A stretch of DNA of 64,000 nucleotides from Solicoccozyma terricola (Eukaryota; Basidiomycota; Tremellomycetes; Filobasidiales; Piskurozymaceae). The translations under genes were made by a program, and so were the position numbers. Of this stretch, positions 30,977 through 43,401 are shown in pieces. Position 1 is the first letter of the stretch; every line of letters begins with the position of its first letter. The DNA is taken from assembly GCA_001600875.1 (NCBI GenBank), contig BCLD01000001.1:2271422-2335421 (forward strand), in the 5' to 3' direction. The notes under the pieces are model-generated. The model was not told the origin of the DNA, ran no database searches, and saw only the letters and a program-made list of their open reading frames with translations.

Positions 30977-32375
30977 TCACTTGCGACCTGCAGCGGCTGC
31001 TTTTATTCCTCGCGCTACATCGTCCCTCAACTGATCGACACAAAGTACCTGCATGAGTCCAGCTGGGGACCGATCTCAATAGTGTCCACCTAACTCACCG
31101 CTTGCGAAATAACATTCTTCTCCGCAAAGTAAGCCACCATCATCTCCTTTGCCACCCAAGCGTCGTCTAGTGTGCCAAGGACCTTGCCCTGGGAGGATGC
31201 AGGAATTATCAGCACATATTGAATGGATTAGGATCCCTTATCTTCTCACCTCGTATTCTACGGCAAGACTACCTTTGGATGTTCGGACTAGCAGAAGTTC
31301 CTTGCCTTTTGGTAGTGAAGTGTTGGGGAAGAAGGATTTGAATTGCTGGATGGCGTGGGAAATGCGCTGTAGCAGGTTACGCCGAAAAAGGGTTTAGTTG
31401 GATATACAGCAAAAGAGAGTAGGACCTATCCGTACCTCCTCATCCGATGAAGTGATCGCAGATGCTTTGGCTGCGATCTTTTGACGTGCTGCAAGAGCTC
31501 TGGTGAACCCGTCTCGAAGATGCTTCGATGTTGGGAGGGGCGTCAGCGTTTATCCGGTTTGCCATTTTATGACATCCCTGATCTTACAGAAAAGTCCGTG
31601 TTACGGGACGGCACTTTTAGGGGATGGTGGACACAATCAGCGTCACAAGGTCGACTCGGCAGTGCGATCGACTCACCAATACGTATCGCACACGCAACAG
31701 GCCCTGAAAGCAGATCTTCAAAATACTTCTCTTCGCTTGGCTGTTAGAAGTCAAGGGTAAGATTGGCCATAGTGTCCGAAGTTCTACCAGTCTTGAAAAC
31801 ATACATTGCCTGCAATCGTCCCCACTCGACTCAGAGTCTCTTCATCGAGGTAAAATCCCGCTCCATACACCTTTACTCGTAGAAATGAAACGGTTCGTAC
31901 TCCCACGCCGACAAGCTGAAGCGCTTGCGTGGAAATCGGAGTGACCTGAGTGGGAAAGAAGATCCCGGTTGACTTCTCAACTGCGGTGCAACCGGTGTCA
32001 GATGAGATATGTGGGGGGACGTTACGATGTTGCTTACGGATCGGAGCGTTGGGGTCGGTCACAACAGGTGCGTCAGCATAAACCATTGGCAGCCACCTCT
32101 CTAGATTCCCTGCATGTCAGGAGGACGGACGTTATGACAAGAACTCTAGCTCAGCTACCAGATAACTCACCAGAGACTTGAGACATGGACCATATGCCGA
32201 CAGCGGCGCCACCAACAGCAGCTGCGGCCCACCATGGTTTGGCACTCTCCATTTTCCACGCTGAGCTGCCGAATTTCCGCATTTGACGTGGACATCGATG
32301 CGAGACTGGTCTGGAGCTGGCAGACCTTCGGCCCACCCGAAGCAGCAGTTGGATAGGTTGCTTTGAGGATGGCAT
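30977..32375 (-). CDS. AIM18-like mitochondrial protein, chalcone-isomerase fold
   Basis: Fungal mitochondrial protein of the Aim18/Aim46 family (chalcone-isomerase fold, fatty-acid/haem-binding type, not flavonoid synthesis). The start at 32375 gives MPSSKQPIQLLLRVGRRSAS, a likely presequence, then AKPWWAAAAVGGAAVGIWSM, a short membrane segment. Exons give VTPISTQALQLVGVGVRTVS, FLRVKVYGAGFYLDEE (the conserved strand of the fold), EKYFEDLLSGPVACAIRI, HLRDGFTRALAARQKIAAKA, QQFKSFFPNTSLPKGKELLL, VRTSKGSLAVEYEGKVLGTL and the end LRDDVARGIKAAAAGRK. Stop 30977-30979. Family length and block order fit. Biochemical role in yeast homologues is not well defined. Confidence 0.88.
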
Positions 32376-32788
32376 GATGAATATCTGATGGAATGCTGTG
32401 AATGTTCCGTGAAGCCCCGACTTGGGTCAGTTGGTTGGAACCTCTTGAACCTCCACCGGCCACGTGCTCCCGAGTTGTCCACGTCAACCACCTCAACCAC
32501 CACATCTGCAGGTTGCCCATTCACGAACACCATTCGCACTCATTTTACTTGGTTACATGCTACTTTAGTCCTTGTTCGTCGTTCGTCGTACTGCTAGATC
32601 CCAACACTTTCGCATCAATCACTGTGAGCCCCGGATGTCTCGTCTTTTTAAGTCCACCTGTTACCGCTTTCCCCGATCCCATCTACACTTTTCCGATGCT
32701 CCTCCTGTCCTGGTCGTCAATCTGCGAATCAGGATTGTCATGTCAATAAGGGAAACACGATGCGAGGTATGTCACATCCACTCACTTT
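32376..32788. other. intergenic, AIM18 promoter side
   Basis: 413 bp between the AIM18-like start and the stop of the CUE-CCCH-Smr gene, both on the minus strand. Nothing recognised. Confidence 0.55.
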
Positions 32789-35700
32789 TCAGAAATGCGT
32801 CGCCGCATCAACACATAGCACACCCCCGCCCTCGGACCAAGGATACCCCCACCTTGCCAAGAACTGCTTGACGCCGGTAGCCAACCTGAGTCGAGACGCA
32901 CCGCGCGCGGGGTCTTGGTTGCCAACGTGGCGCTCGTCGCCGACGACGACGTAGGCGAGCCCGTAAAAGTTTTCGCGTTCAAGCTAGGGAATCAGGATGA
33001 GGGACAATCAATTAAAGGGAACAAGTTTGAAACGAACGCGCAACCTACGTTCACCAAGAATTCCTCTAACAACTCCACTCCCTCGGCAGCATGAAGGGCA
33101 TGCAAGTCGATCAAACACTCAGTCCTCTCCTCTGCAGACAGCATAGTACCACCAAGGCCTACGCCCTTGGCACTAGCAACACCCATGATCACACCGAGAC
33201 CACCAGCACATTCCTTGCCCCGCGAGGCTCGATCTGACGGGTCATCGCTCCAGTTTGACCTATTCTGGATAGCCTGCTGTGCAGTCTCTCGTCGGTCCTT
33301 GATAAGCTTGGCCGCAGCGGTAGAGCTCTCTGATGACATTTTCTCGTTGAGGACATTGGCTTCGCGGGAGAATCGTTTCGCAGCCGCTCCATCACCACGT
33401 CGCCAAGCGTCTGCAGCTCGAGCGAGACACGCGTTACGAGCATGGCCAAGTCGCAGAGCTGCAGCACGAGCTTCCATGTACGCGTCGTTGACGATTGCAC
33501 CGGTGGGCAATGTAGGCAACAGAGTCGGTGGTCGAAGCTTGATGCGGGGACTGGGCCGGGGTTGAGGTAGAGCGGCAGCAGCAGTTCGCGCGGGATTGGC
33601 CATGAGACCAGGTAAGGTGAATGGCGGTCGTCGTGGCGGCACGAAGCGTTCCCTAGGCAACTGCATGGACGGTTTCTTGACAGCGTTTGCGAAACGATTG
33701 CGAGTGGGGTCAAAGGCAGTACGTTGGCCTCGAGCGCCGTGCAAATCGGGAAAGTCGTCGACTAGCGGACTTTCTGAGCCGTGACGCGAAGTACCATCTT
33801 GAGAAAGCTCGATGCGGGACATGGCGGTCGAGAGCATGTGTGGGTCGACTTGAGGGAGTGTGTGAACAAATCTAAAGTTGGGATGGGTTAGCTATCGTTT
33901 TGCATTTGGGAATTTTCAGGATACACTCACTCGCACTGGTCGCCCTTTGCACACTGCCCACGCAGCCAGAATCGACACAAGGCACGATCGACATCGTGGC
34001 TGAATCTGCAATCTGCTCTCCTGCACTCTCCTGCTAAAAAGTACCTGCAAACTCTCTGCCCATTCACAACCATCACCCCGCCAGACATTGGTCCGCCTGG
34101 ACTTCTCGTGCCACTCATACCAAATCTGGGACTGATCGCACCCGTTCCCATACCTCCTATACCAGCTCGTCCCCCTTGAACAAAGTAATTCGATCCTGGA
34201 CCGTCTCGGAAGGTGCCACTCGCCGAACGTGGGAAGCCAGGTCTGGGTCCCGGGCTTCCGAGACGCTGAGGAGTGCTAGCACCGGACCGAGCACCACCGT
34301 TTTGAGCAATCAAGATAGCCATCGCACCCTCAAAGTCGTAGCCAGAGCGAGCTAGCGCATCCTCGAGCTCACCAGCGGGTAAAGATGTGAACACGCTTTG
34401 CAGAACATCCAATGGCGTCATTCCGGCCGACAACTCTTCCATATGAGCGGCTGTCGAACTCATGGATGGCGAGGTAGAACCATGCATGTGTCCACCTGGG
34501 GTCAACGCTCCAGATCCGGGCTCGCCGTTCGAAGAGACAGATGACTCGCGTTCAAAGTATGCGCCTGTTGGCTGACCAGTATTTGACGAATGCATCGCCA
34601 TACCGAGAGCCATTGCTGAAGGCGATATCATACCTCCACTCGTAGGGTCATGAGAAGAGTTTCCGTTCCCAATGACACCAGGTCCACCAGGTCCCAACCT
34701 CGTCGGGTCGAACGCCTTGGCAGTCAAATTGAGTTTGACGGCCGTTGGACTAATGTTGTTGACCCTTGTTCTAATAGGACTGCCGAAAGGGGAAAATTCG
34801 TCATCTTCATCGTCATCAGGTAAAAGACCTGATCGAGAGTATGGATTCGCAGTAGACGAGAAGATGTCATCCACGCCTGGTTCCTCTGACTCGGAACCGT
34901 GACTCGTAGCGGGATTATTGGAACCAGTGTCAATTGAGCCTGGAGATTTTCCACCATGGAATGCGAACGCTATATCATCAGCCCTCGAAGTAAGAGGAGC
35001 CGCGATAGCGAGATTGCTTGACGTGCGAGTGAGACTAGGAGCGGACGGCGCAGGAGAAGCGGAGCGACTACCTGCAGTCGAGAACCAAGGGTCGGAATTG
35101 CCCGCGAGACTGGACGGTGGTGGGAGACCGGTGTTACTCCTCGAAGTACTCGGCGACCCCATAGGATTGTAAGTTGCAGCCTTGGCATTGAGAAGACGAG
35201 GGGAGGAAAGAGGAGACCCTCCAGGCACAGGTGAATGTGAACTTTTCGGTGAAGAAAAGTTACCAGTAGGGAAAGTGAAGACTCCTCCACCGGTCGGTGT
35301 GCCAGGCTGTGAACCAGAGGGAGTAGGAGCACCACTACCGCGAACGACGCTGGCGGGAGAGTGAGGTCGACCGAGCGGCGTATGAGCGCGGAACGACGGG
35401 ACGCGGGTCGGGGTGAATGGTCGGAGAGGTGTAGCATGAGCTAGGGAAGGAGATGAACGAACGCGGGTAGGTGCGATGATTGGTTGATAAGGAAGATGAT
35501 CGACGTCGTCTGGAAAAACGACGAAGGTTGTTTTAAGTGGCAGATTCAACCCGGTGACCTCGTCCGGTCCGTCCGTGTATCGTTTCAACTCACCCTTGTG
35601 CTTGTGCATGAGGTCTAGACATATCTGATCGAGGGCGCTTGCGTCCTGTAAGGGCGTCGGCACAAATTAGAAGGAGACTTCCGGCTGCTGGCTGTTCCAG

Positions 35701-36196
35701 TGAGAGCTCATCAACATACCTTGTCTAAACCAGGCACTTGATCCTTCAACAGTGCCTTTATGTCTTCCTCCCGTTCACCATCAAGCATTTCCACCACACT
35801 CCTAACCAGATCTTCTTTACCTAATGACATATGAGAGCGAGAGACCTCAGGCGGCGACGACGACGACGATGGCGACGTCATCAGCTTGTCAAGCGGACCC
35901 TGTAGCTTCACGCTAGGGTGACTGCGAGCGCTATCATCGGTAAGGTCAACCACCTCGCCCAGCTTAGCGGTCTCATTCTTATCCTCTCCGTCTATTATCA
36001 CATCCTCTTCGTCGGAACCATCTGAATCGCGACTGCTCACGCTCAGAGGATGTTGTGGTGCGTGAAGGGTGGTGGTTGGAGTGGAGGTTTGCGGGGTCGT
36101 TTGAACGAGTTGAGAAACGTAGTGGTAAAGATGTGGCCATGTTGCGGAGAGTGAAGTGGAGGAGCTTCCGGGAGGCGGTGATAATGAGGATGACAT
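32789..36196 (-). CDS. CUE - tandem CCCH zinc finger - DUF1771 - Smr domain protein (putative Cue2/N4BP2-like RNA nuclease)
   Basis: Large cytosolic protein that probably acts on mRNA or ribosomes. The start at 36196 (MSSSLSPPPGSSSTSLSATW) is followed by a Ser-rich acidic region, then a long exon (to 33927) with low-complexity Ser/Pro/Gly sequence. A CUE domain (GMTPLDVLQSVFTSLPAGEL ... YDFEGAMAILIAQ, about 34290-34420) binds ubiquitin in relatives. Two CCCH fingers follow: CRYFLAGECRRADCRFSH and CRFWLRGQCAKGDQCEFVH (about 33920-34050). Next comes the DUF1771 helical region (YMEARAAALRLGHARNACLA ... ANVLNEKMSSES, about 33310-33480). The Smr domain has IDLHALHAAEGVELLEEFL (D-x-H motif) and YVVVGDERHVG, where the usual GxGxHS is altered but the His is kept. 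Stop 32789-32791. CUE+Smr is the architecture of the no-go-decay endonuclease Cue2; the CCCH pair is an addition. Confidence 0.85.
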
Positions 36197-36761
36197 GGTG
36201 GTAGTATGGTGGTTGCTGATGATGCAGCAGCGCGATCAGGTGGTGTCAGTTTGGGACGATGAAGAAGGGGAGGGTTGTTCTGGCGATGATATTCGAAAGG
36301 ATCGTGCTCACTCAAGATGATATGTTGGAAAGTTTTTATCGTCTGAATCGATGTAATGACGGAACGGAATGGGAGTCAGTTGCTGAGGTCCCCGAGGAGG
36401 AATACGGTGAGGATGGCTACGTACCTGCTCTGCGTCGTGCGAGGTCACGCTCGTATTACAAACCTCGATGCTCCATCGTTTTCCACCTCGCGGCCCGTGG
36501 ATGACTTGGAGCTGAGGAAGTAAAGGGGGGGGGGGGGGGGGGGTGGGTGACGAGGAGTGTGGTGAGGGAGTGTACAGGAGATATGGATCTGTCCCTGTGC
36601 GGTCGATGTCGAGCGAGGATGGGGTGATGATGGTGATGTCCCAGCCCGGTCATCCTTCGGCGCCCTCCCCTTCGCTGCTAATGGCGCGTCATTTATTGGC
36701 CAACTACGTAGTAACATCGCCACCAGCTAATCAATCTTCAACTCGTTCCTACAAAGTCACC
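36197..36761. other. intergenic between REV3 stop and CUE-CCCH-Smr start
   Basis: 565 bp, both neighbours on the minus strand. Contains a poly-G run at 36525-36545. A plus-strand open frame at 36259-36504 is discussed under rejected items. Confidence 0.5.
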
Positions 36762-39700
36762 TCAGTCGAGCACAATCACAGCGTCCCCAACCTCGTCGTC
36801 CCGCTCAAGCTCCATAACCAGGCCAGGGATAGCGCGCACATCATCCGCCTCCCATCCTGCCTTGACCCGTGCGTACAGCACAGGACAGTCCAGCGAATCG
36901 CACCGTTGGGGCTCGGCCAGCGGCGTGGACGAGCAGGACGCGCAGATCCGATGTGCAGATTGGAGTCGAGAATCGGCGAGGTGGTATCGGGACATCAGCG
37001 TGTGAACGGTAGATGGAAGATCACACCGACACGATGAGCAGACAGCTGGGAGGTTGCAAATGTTACCGTCAGTCATTTTGTGAGAGGTCGAGCCACCACC
37101 ACCACCACGCTGTACCCACCCTTCTTGTCCGTCTTCGCGCCACACACCAAACAATGCAAACTTGTAAAATGCATGTCCAGCGTCTTCCCCATCTCCTTGG
37201 TACCATTCCTACCAGCTATACGAACCCCTGTTTCCCCTCTATATCCTTCCAAGGCATTCTGATATTGTGCGAACGCTAGGCATCGCTTGGGCATTTGATC
37301 GTACCATACTCCCACATCGATGCCGATCAGGTTGAAGACTCGATTCAGAGCCGGAATGAAGTGACGGGTGATGTAGAACTCGGGATCAAGTTTCAGATCG
37401 CTGAGTGGGTTCGGAGTGAGCCTTGGATCACGAGTCATCAACCCCACCCCAACCCTCCTTCACCACTCACCGTCTGTTCAACAACACCTCAGGCGACACA
37501 GCGCGATCCACCAATCTCGACTTTTCAGACATGGTAATCACATACGGCACCCTCTCACCATACTCTGCTTCAGCACGAGGATCTAGTGTGGACCTTCGAG
37601 CGGCTAGGAATGCTCCTGGAGGAGGAACGACCTTGTCGCTGGGGTAGTGTGTAGTGTAAGGAGAGGAGAGGGGAGGGGGGGAGGGGAAGTCAGGGAGGTT
37701 ATCCACCTTCATGCAAATGGATCTTACCCACCTATAAGAACCCATTTTCACTTCCTTTGCTAGAGTGAAATCTTGGATAGACACCTTCCCTTCTCGTACT
37801 TTGGACCACTGGGCTTGGCAGTATTCCTTGATCTTGGAGATGTCTCGCGTCCGGAACAGCATCCTGACAGAGTGAACATCTGTCAATAAACCCAACTCCA
37901 AGGAGAGACTCAAGGACACCCACTTGATGCAAGTCTCCACCATCTTCTGTCCCGCTGGGAACCCGTCTCGTCTTACGGTCTCTATACCCTTTGCATCAAA
38001 AGTCGGCTCGACATCGTCGATATTCTCATGCTTGAACCCGACGTATCGTTTCTTCGCCATCAGCAGTGACGCGGAGTATACCTTTTCAAACTTGAGTTTG
38101 ACTGGCTTCGGATTAAGAGCGGTAACTGCATCTGCAATCTCGTTTCCCAGTTTATGCGCTTGTTCCCTCGATCGTCCCGGCATGTGAACGAACAATGAGT
38201 CGGTGTCTCCATACACGACATTCGCGTTCCACTCCGGCTTGCTTTGGATGAAACTGATGGCCTTTTCCAGGGTTTCTCGTCCGGTTTGTACGATACTGTC
38301 AGCGATTTCAACGCAAGGCATACGACCAGAGAAACTGGCGCCCGTGTATCCGTACGTGACGTTAGCCATGAGCTTGAGACCGAGTTGACGTGCATTCAAG
38401 ACTTGAAGAAGAGACTGTTACCATTGAATTGATAAGCCGTGAAAGTATCACCATTTAACCTTCTAAAACTGACCTTATCACCCCGTGCAAGCTTCATTCC
38501 ATTCTTGACCATCACTCGCGTCTCCAGGATTTCACCCAGCATCTTGCTGAGTAAACTTTTGCGCAGATTTTGTTTGGCGTAGATGATACCGTTTGGTGAG
38601 ATAGTGACGTGGTCCTGCAGAAGCTCCAGGCGACCGGGAGGAAGCACCTTGTCGGTCCATCCCAGCTTCTGCGATCCCATGAACGACTCCACCCTTCCCA
38701 AGCATGTCGAGTAGCAATAGTTGTAGCCGATCATGATCGATGGATAAAGCGATTGAAAGTCAAGCACGACAACCGGGTCGTTGTAGAAGACGGAATGGGG
38801 TTCGAAGATGAGTGGTTGCGCTTCAGCTGCGTTCTGTTTTCCGACCTGTGTTGATGAGGGAGGTCAATATCATCCACTGAAACCCTTTGTCCGCACTAAC
38901 CTCTTCCCTCGTAGGCGATATTAGAACGAAACTCTCCGGCTTGGCGATTCGAAACATGAACGACTCGACTTTGAACTGCGATCCTCGGCTCATAACCGAA
39001 TTGAAATCCACGCCGAAGACTCGAGCGAACTCGGCATTCTTTGTAACGATCTCGGCTTGATCCATCATCTCGACATACATGTTGACCTTGTCGATGAAGT
39101 AATTGAGCAGGCGCGTGACATGTTCAGGGTATTTGCTTCGAAACCATTCGGTGAGGGTCCACGGAGAGTAATGAGGGAATCTGTAGCGGAATGGTTAGCC
39201 AACGCATGTTGTCCACGCTGAATGCGCACCTACCTCTGATGTAGTAGTTGAAATGTCACATTTTCGAACGAATACTGCAACAGATTCAAGTCTCCTCGCA
39301 AGATTCTCCAGATGTTGAAGACGTGGCGACCAATCACCTTGAAGCTTGACGTATGTTGCGCCGAGTAACGATCGTTGCGTGGTCCGGACTGGGTGGCAAT
39401 CACGCGAGATAAATCGTCTGACAAAACAAATCCGAACTCTGCGCCTGCTCGATCGACTAGGTAGCCCCACGATGAAGCGTGCACCTCCCAGCCGGCGAGG
39501 ACGTCCGGATCCCAGTGCTTGACACGGTTGACCACCTCGTTTATCAAATCGAGCTCGGAATCAAAGTATTCGACGTTGATTGTGTTGGGATGACCGATGC
39601 GGCGAAGATCCAGCGCCTTATCTTTGACCATGAGGATGCCTGTATAGCAGAACGGACGGCCAGGATACTCTGGATGCTGTTCCATGTCGGTGACCTCGTC

Positions 39701-42700
39701 TTGCAAGCAGTAAAAGACGGCAACAATAGGGTCGGACTGGGGGTTAGGAAGGAACTTTCCCTTCGAGGTGGCAAATACCTCGAGAGACATGCAAGACATG
39801 TTCTGGCGTTCCCTCTGAGCATTGCTGCTCTTCTTCTTTTCACGTTTAGCGAAGCTGTGGGCTTGCGTCGGACCTCCAAATTGAGATGCCGCTTGAACAT
39901 GCATCTTAGTGGCTCGCTGCTTGTCACTCTCTACCTGCTCTTCCCTTCGGAGCCAGGATCGCACGCCCTTGATTGCCGGTGGTGGAGCTGCATATGTCCA
40001 GTGACATCGATGTCTTACCTCCACCGATTTGAGCCTCACCCTCGTAACATTAGACGATCGTGTGAACTCAAATTCCGGGATATCCATCACAGCATTGCTC
40101 TTCACCCAGATAGAGCTCGTGCCGAACTGCATAGGCCCCTTCCCGACGTCAGACGGTCGCGAGAAAAACGGCTTCTGATATATGATGGCGGGCAATCCGT
40201 GGTTTTCAAGTGATTTGGATGCTTGAGCCAAGCCTGGAGGAGGAACGGCAAAGCGCCAGGCACTGGGCTGAAGAAACTCGACTGGTATCGTATCCGACTT
40301 GATGGAGTCGGAGGTGAAAGATGTGCTTGGCTCTGCGACAGATTTGCTGAGACTGTGATTGGAACGATTCTGGGAACTCGGTAAGCCATCGGCGATTCGC
40401 ACTCGTTTTGTAGGTCGCGATTCCACCCCTGAGTCTGTTTTGTGAGAAGAAAGCAAGGTTGATGACAACGACGCCGGTGTTCTGCCATTCGATGAGCTCT
40501 TGATAGAGACCGAAAGGGGATTCTGACCGGGATCGAGCAGTGTGGGCGCCAAGTGGTCGAATGATGGGGATATGCGAGCAGGCATAGCGGACGGAACACC
40601 ATTGAGAGGAGGAGGTTCCGGTTCAACCACGACGGTCCCAACGTCTTTATCGGGAGGCAAATCAAGATAAGCGCCGGCCAGAGGTGCAGGAGCGGGTTCA
40701 TCCATTCTCCGAGTGATATTAGACTTCGGATTGTTCCCAAATAACAGAGTCGACGGAATATCGACATCACCTCCCAAATCCTCCAAATCGACGACCTGAA
40801 ATGAGTGTCGCCCTGCAGAAGGCGATGGCGATGGCGATGGCGATGGACGGTCATTCCGGGACAAGAGCTTGGCCGGGGTTGAGAGAGTATTACCTCCACG
40901 AGATCGCTTAGTCGGAGTGACAGCCGGGGACGTATTTCGAGCGAATGGATTGAGAGGAGACTTGACTGGTGTGCGTTTCTGTACAATGCCGTAGTTTGAC
41001 GCAGGTCCAGAGCCCATATAAGGGTTGCTACCGACACTACCAATTCCATTCTTCCGTGGGGTGACAGAGGAACTAGCAAATGGCCGAAGTCCGAAAGTCG
41101 ATGGATTGTTCCTTGGCGTCATTGAATTGATCCTCGCGCGCTGACTGGATCGGACCGGCGTGGCCAAACCTCTCTCCTCTGCTGTCTTCCTACCCATCTG
41201 ACTGAGATGCTCCTCCAACCCAACTTCTTCTTCGATCTCCTCCTTCGACTTGATATAGTCCTCCCATGGCGCCTCGCCCTTTTTGGGAGTGTATTCTAGA
41301 GGTAGCCTCCATCCCTCTAGTTCTGCTTGGACAAGGCGCTCGTTCTCCAAAATCTCATCCAGTCCTTCGGATTCTTGAAATGCACGCATAAGCTCTTCGT
41401 CTGTCACATTCACCTCTTCTACGACGGGTGGGACTGGCGTAGACCGAGTATCGAGCTCGAAGGGATTCGCTTCAGACACCACGCTTTCCGAATCGGATTC
41501 CTCATCTGCCTCTGAGGTTTGAGTGGAATCTTGAGGCTTGGTTTTGAGGGTGGAAGAGGGAGGGTATCGTCTGGCGCGTTGTGATATTGTTCGACGAGAA
41601 GGCGTACTGATATTCTTTGGCCATCCAGTTTCAACGCTCTCAAACGTCGTCATGATGAACTGGCAGTTGATGCGCGATCAGCCGATGATTCCAATTATAT
41701 GTTTATAGACCCCACTCACCCGATCCCATTCCGAGTGACCTTTCAGAACGCTCGGTTGACCGATTTTGTCCAATCCCATCCTGCCTTCATACCCTTTCAT
41801 CCCTTTTTCCGACTGGATTTTGGCTTTGAGACCTTCCCAAAACCTCTCACTCGCATCCCAGTCCCCTCCTTTCCACGCTCTATCCTCCTGACTCAAGGAT
41901 ATCCGCCTGATACCGCTTCCATCAATCCCTTGCGATTGACTGACCAGTTCCGGAAGTCCCTTACTAACCCGTCTACGATTTTCTTCCGCCCACAGTTCTC
42001 TCATGCTCCGCACCAGCTTCTCATCGGGGTTTATCGTTTCTGGGTGGAGAAGCTCACGAAGTGATTCATGAAGGTATCGAGGTTCCAAGCGACGACGATT
42101 TATGATTTGCCATGGGAGGACATCGATTTCAAGTTCAGCGTAGGACTCGCGAGGTGGTGGGTGCTCGTAGCGGTTGGAGAGGGCGATGGTGAGGTCGTTA
42201 TGTAGATCGGCTTGAATTTCGGGTGTCTCGTAGGGATCGCCGACTGCATGGCACGTCATTGTAAGTCGAAGCAATGAGGACCGAACATCCCCCCCCCCCC
42301 CTCTCCCCACCCATTCACATACCAGGTAATGGCTCTCTAAACATCCCACCATCCAAATCCAGCCATCCACACCCATAAAGATCATAATCAATCATGAATT
42401 GCAACTTTGCCGCCAAGTGGGATTCGTAGACGGTGAATTTCCTCCCCATGAATTTACCGCTTTGTAAGATGCCGGTCGCTCGTCCAACCATCGACGGACT
42501 AACGAGGGATATTTTGAGATAATATTTGTATCCCACATGATATCCGTAGAATGGGACGCCTTTTACGAGAACTACGGACGCTACGTGAAGCTGAGCGGTG
42601 TTTACATCTCCACCTCCAGCTGCGCGAGATGGACCTGCAAATTCCTGTTGTCTGAGGGAAGTCCGGATGGTTTGATTTAGACTGAGAGCGAATCGATGGG

Positions 42701-43070
42701 TATACTTGTGCACTGTCTCCGGGGAGAGGCTCATGTCATCTGGGTAGTCTACGAAGAGGTACGGCCATACTCCATGTATGTTGACGCAGACCTTCTGATT
42801 GGCGGGTGTCGTGCCAAAGATGCGGATGATAGGGACTCGACGAGGCAGTTGGCCGGTTGGGAAGGAGGTTGAACCAGTGCTGGGTGGTTTGTAGGCTTCC
42901 CTGAGCTGCGCAATGGGTGGGGAGAGGTTGATCTGAAGGTCAATGACGCACACTCTCATGAATGGAGGATCAGCTGATGGAGAAGTCAGGGTCGACGTCA
43001 GACCGAAAAGTACGAAAGATAACAGGAGTGGGCCATACCCACCTGAATCCTCATCTTCCTGGCTTGCCAT
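36762..43070 (-). CDS. REV3: DNA polymerase zeta catalytic subunit
   Basis: Family B translesion polymerase, nuclear; works with Rev7, Pol31 and Pol32. The start at 43070 gives MASQEDEDS, spliced to ADPPFMRVCVIDLQINLSPP. The N-terminal domain has VCVNIHGVWPYLFVDYPDD and VPFYGYHVGYKYYLKISLVS. A long divergent Ser-rich middle (about 40100-41650) is typical of Rev3. The exonuclease-like part is at 39200-39700. Polymerase motif A is LDFQSLYPSIMIGYNYCYST (about 38705-38765), motif B is LKLMANVTYGYTGASFSGRM (about 38320-38375) and motif C is VVYGDTDSLFVH (about 38185-38225). The C-terminal CysA/CysB modules are HCLVCGAKTDKKG, CSSCRCDLPS and RICASCSSTPLAEPQRCDSL with DCPVL (36890-37160); CysB is where an Fe-S cluster binds in homologues. 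Stop 36762-36764 (VIVLD). About ten short introns. Start is 331 bp from a divergent hydrolase gene. Confidence 0.95.
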
Positions 43071-43401
43071 CTCGACACCAATAAGCGGGTTGTCAGGCCG
43101 CGATCAGGAACAAGCTGGATCTACGACCAACTCCGACGGATTTGGGCTTTTCAGCGCCCGCATGGCCGAGTGATAGATTGCGGTGCTGGATAGTAGAGTG
43201 ACAGCGACAGTGGACGTGTCACAGCGCCAGAGTACCTTGACGGTGGTGAAGCTGCTCCTGCTCCTGCTCCTGCTCCTGGACCATACGAATGACCTCTGCC
43301 GCCATCACTTCGCTTGGCCCGCACACGTGACCCCGATGTCGCGTGGCAAATGTCCCCCGATCGCGATCTTGCTCATCTACATCTCCTTCGGTCAGTCAAT
43401 C
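43071..43401. promoter_or_regulatory. compact bidirectional promoter region, REV3 / hydrolase
   Basis: 331 bp between divergent starts. 43250-43278 holds a CTCCTG hexamer repeated about four times. An in-frame upstream Met for the hydrolase lies at 43339, so its true start could be earlier. Confidence 0.45.

Noticed and set aside
36259..36504. Plus-strand open frame with a protein-like stretch (ESFYRLNRCNDGTEWESVAE)
   Set aside because: Lies in the short interval between two minus-strand genes, has no recognisable family, no supporting splice sites and ends within a poly-G-flanked region; too weak to call.
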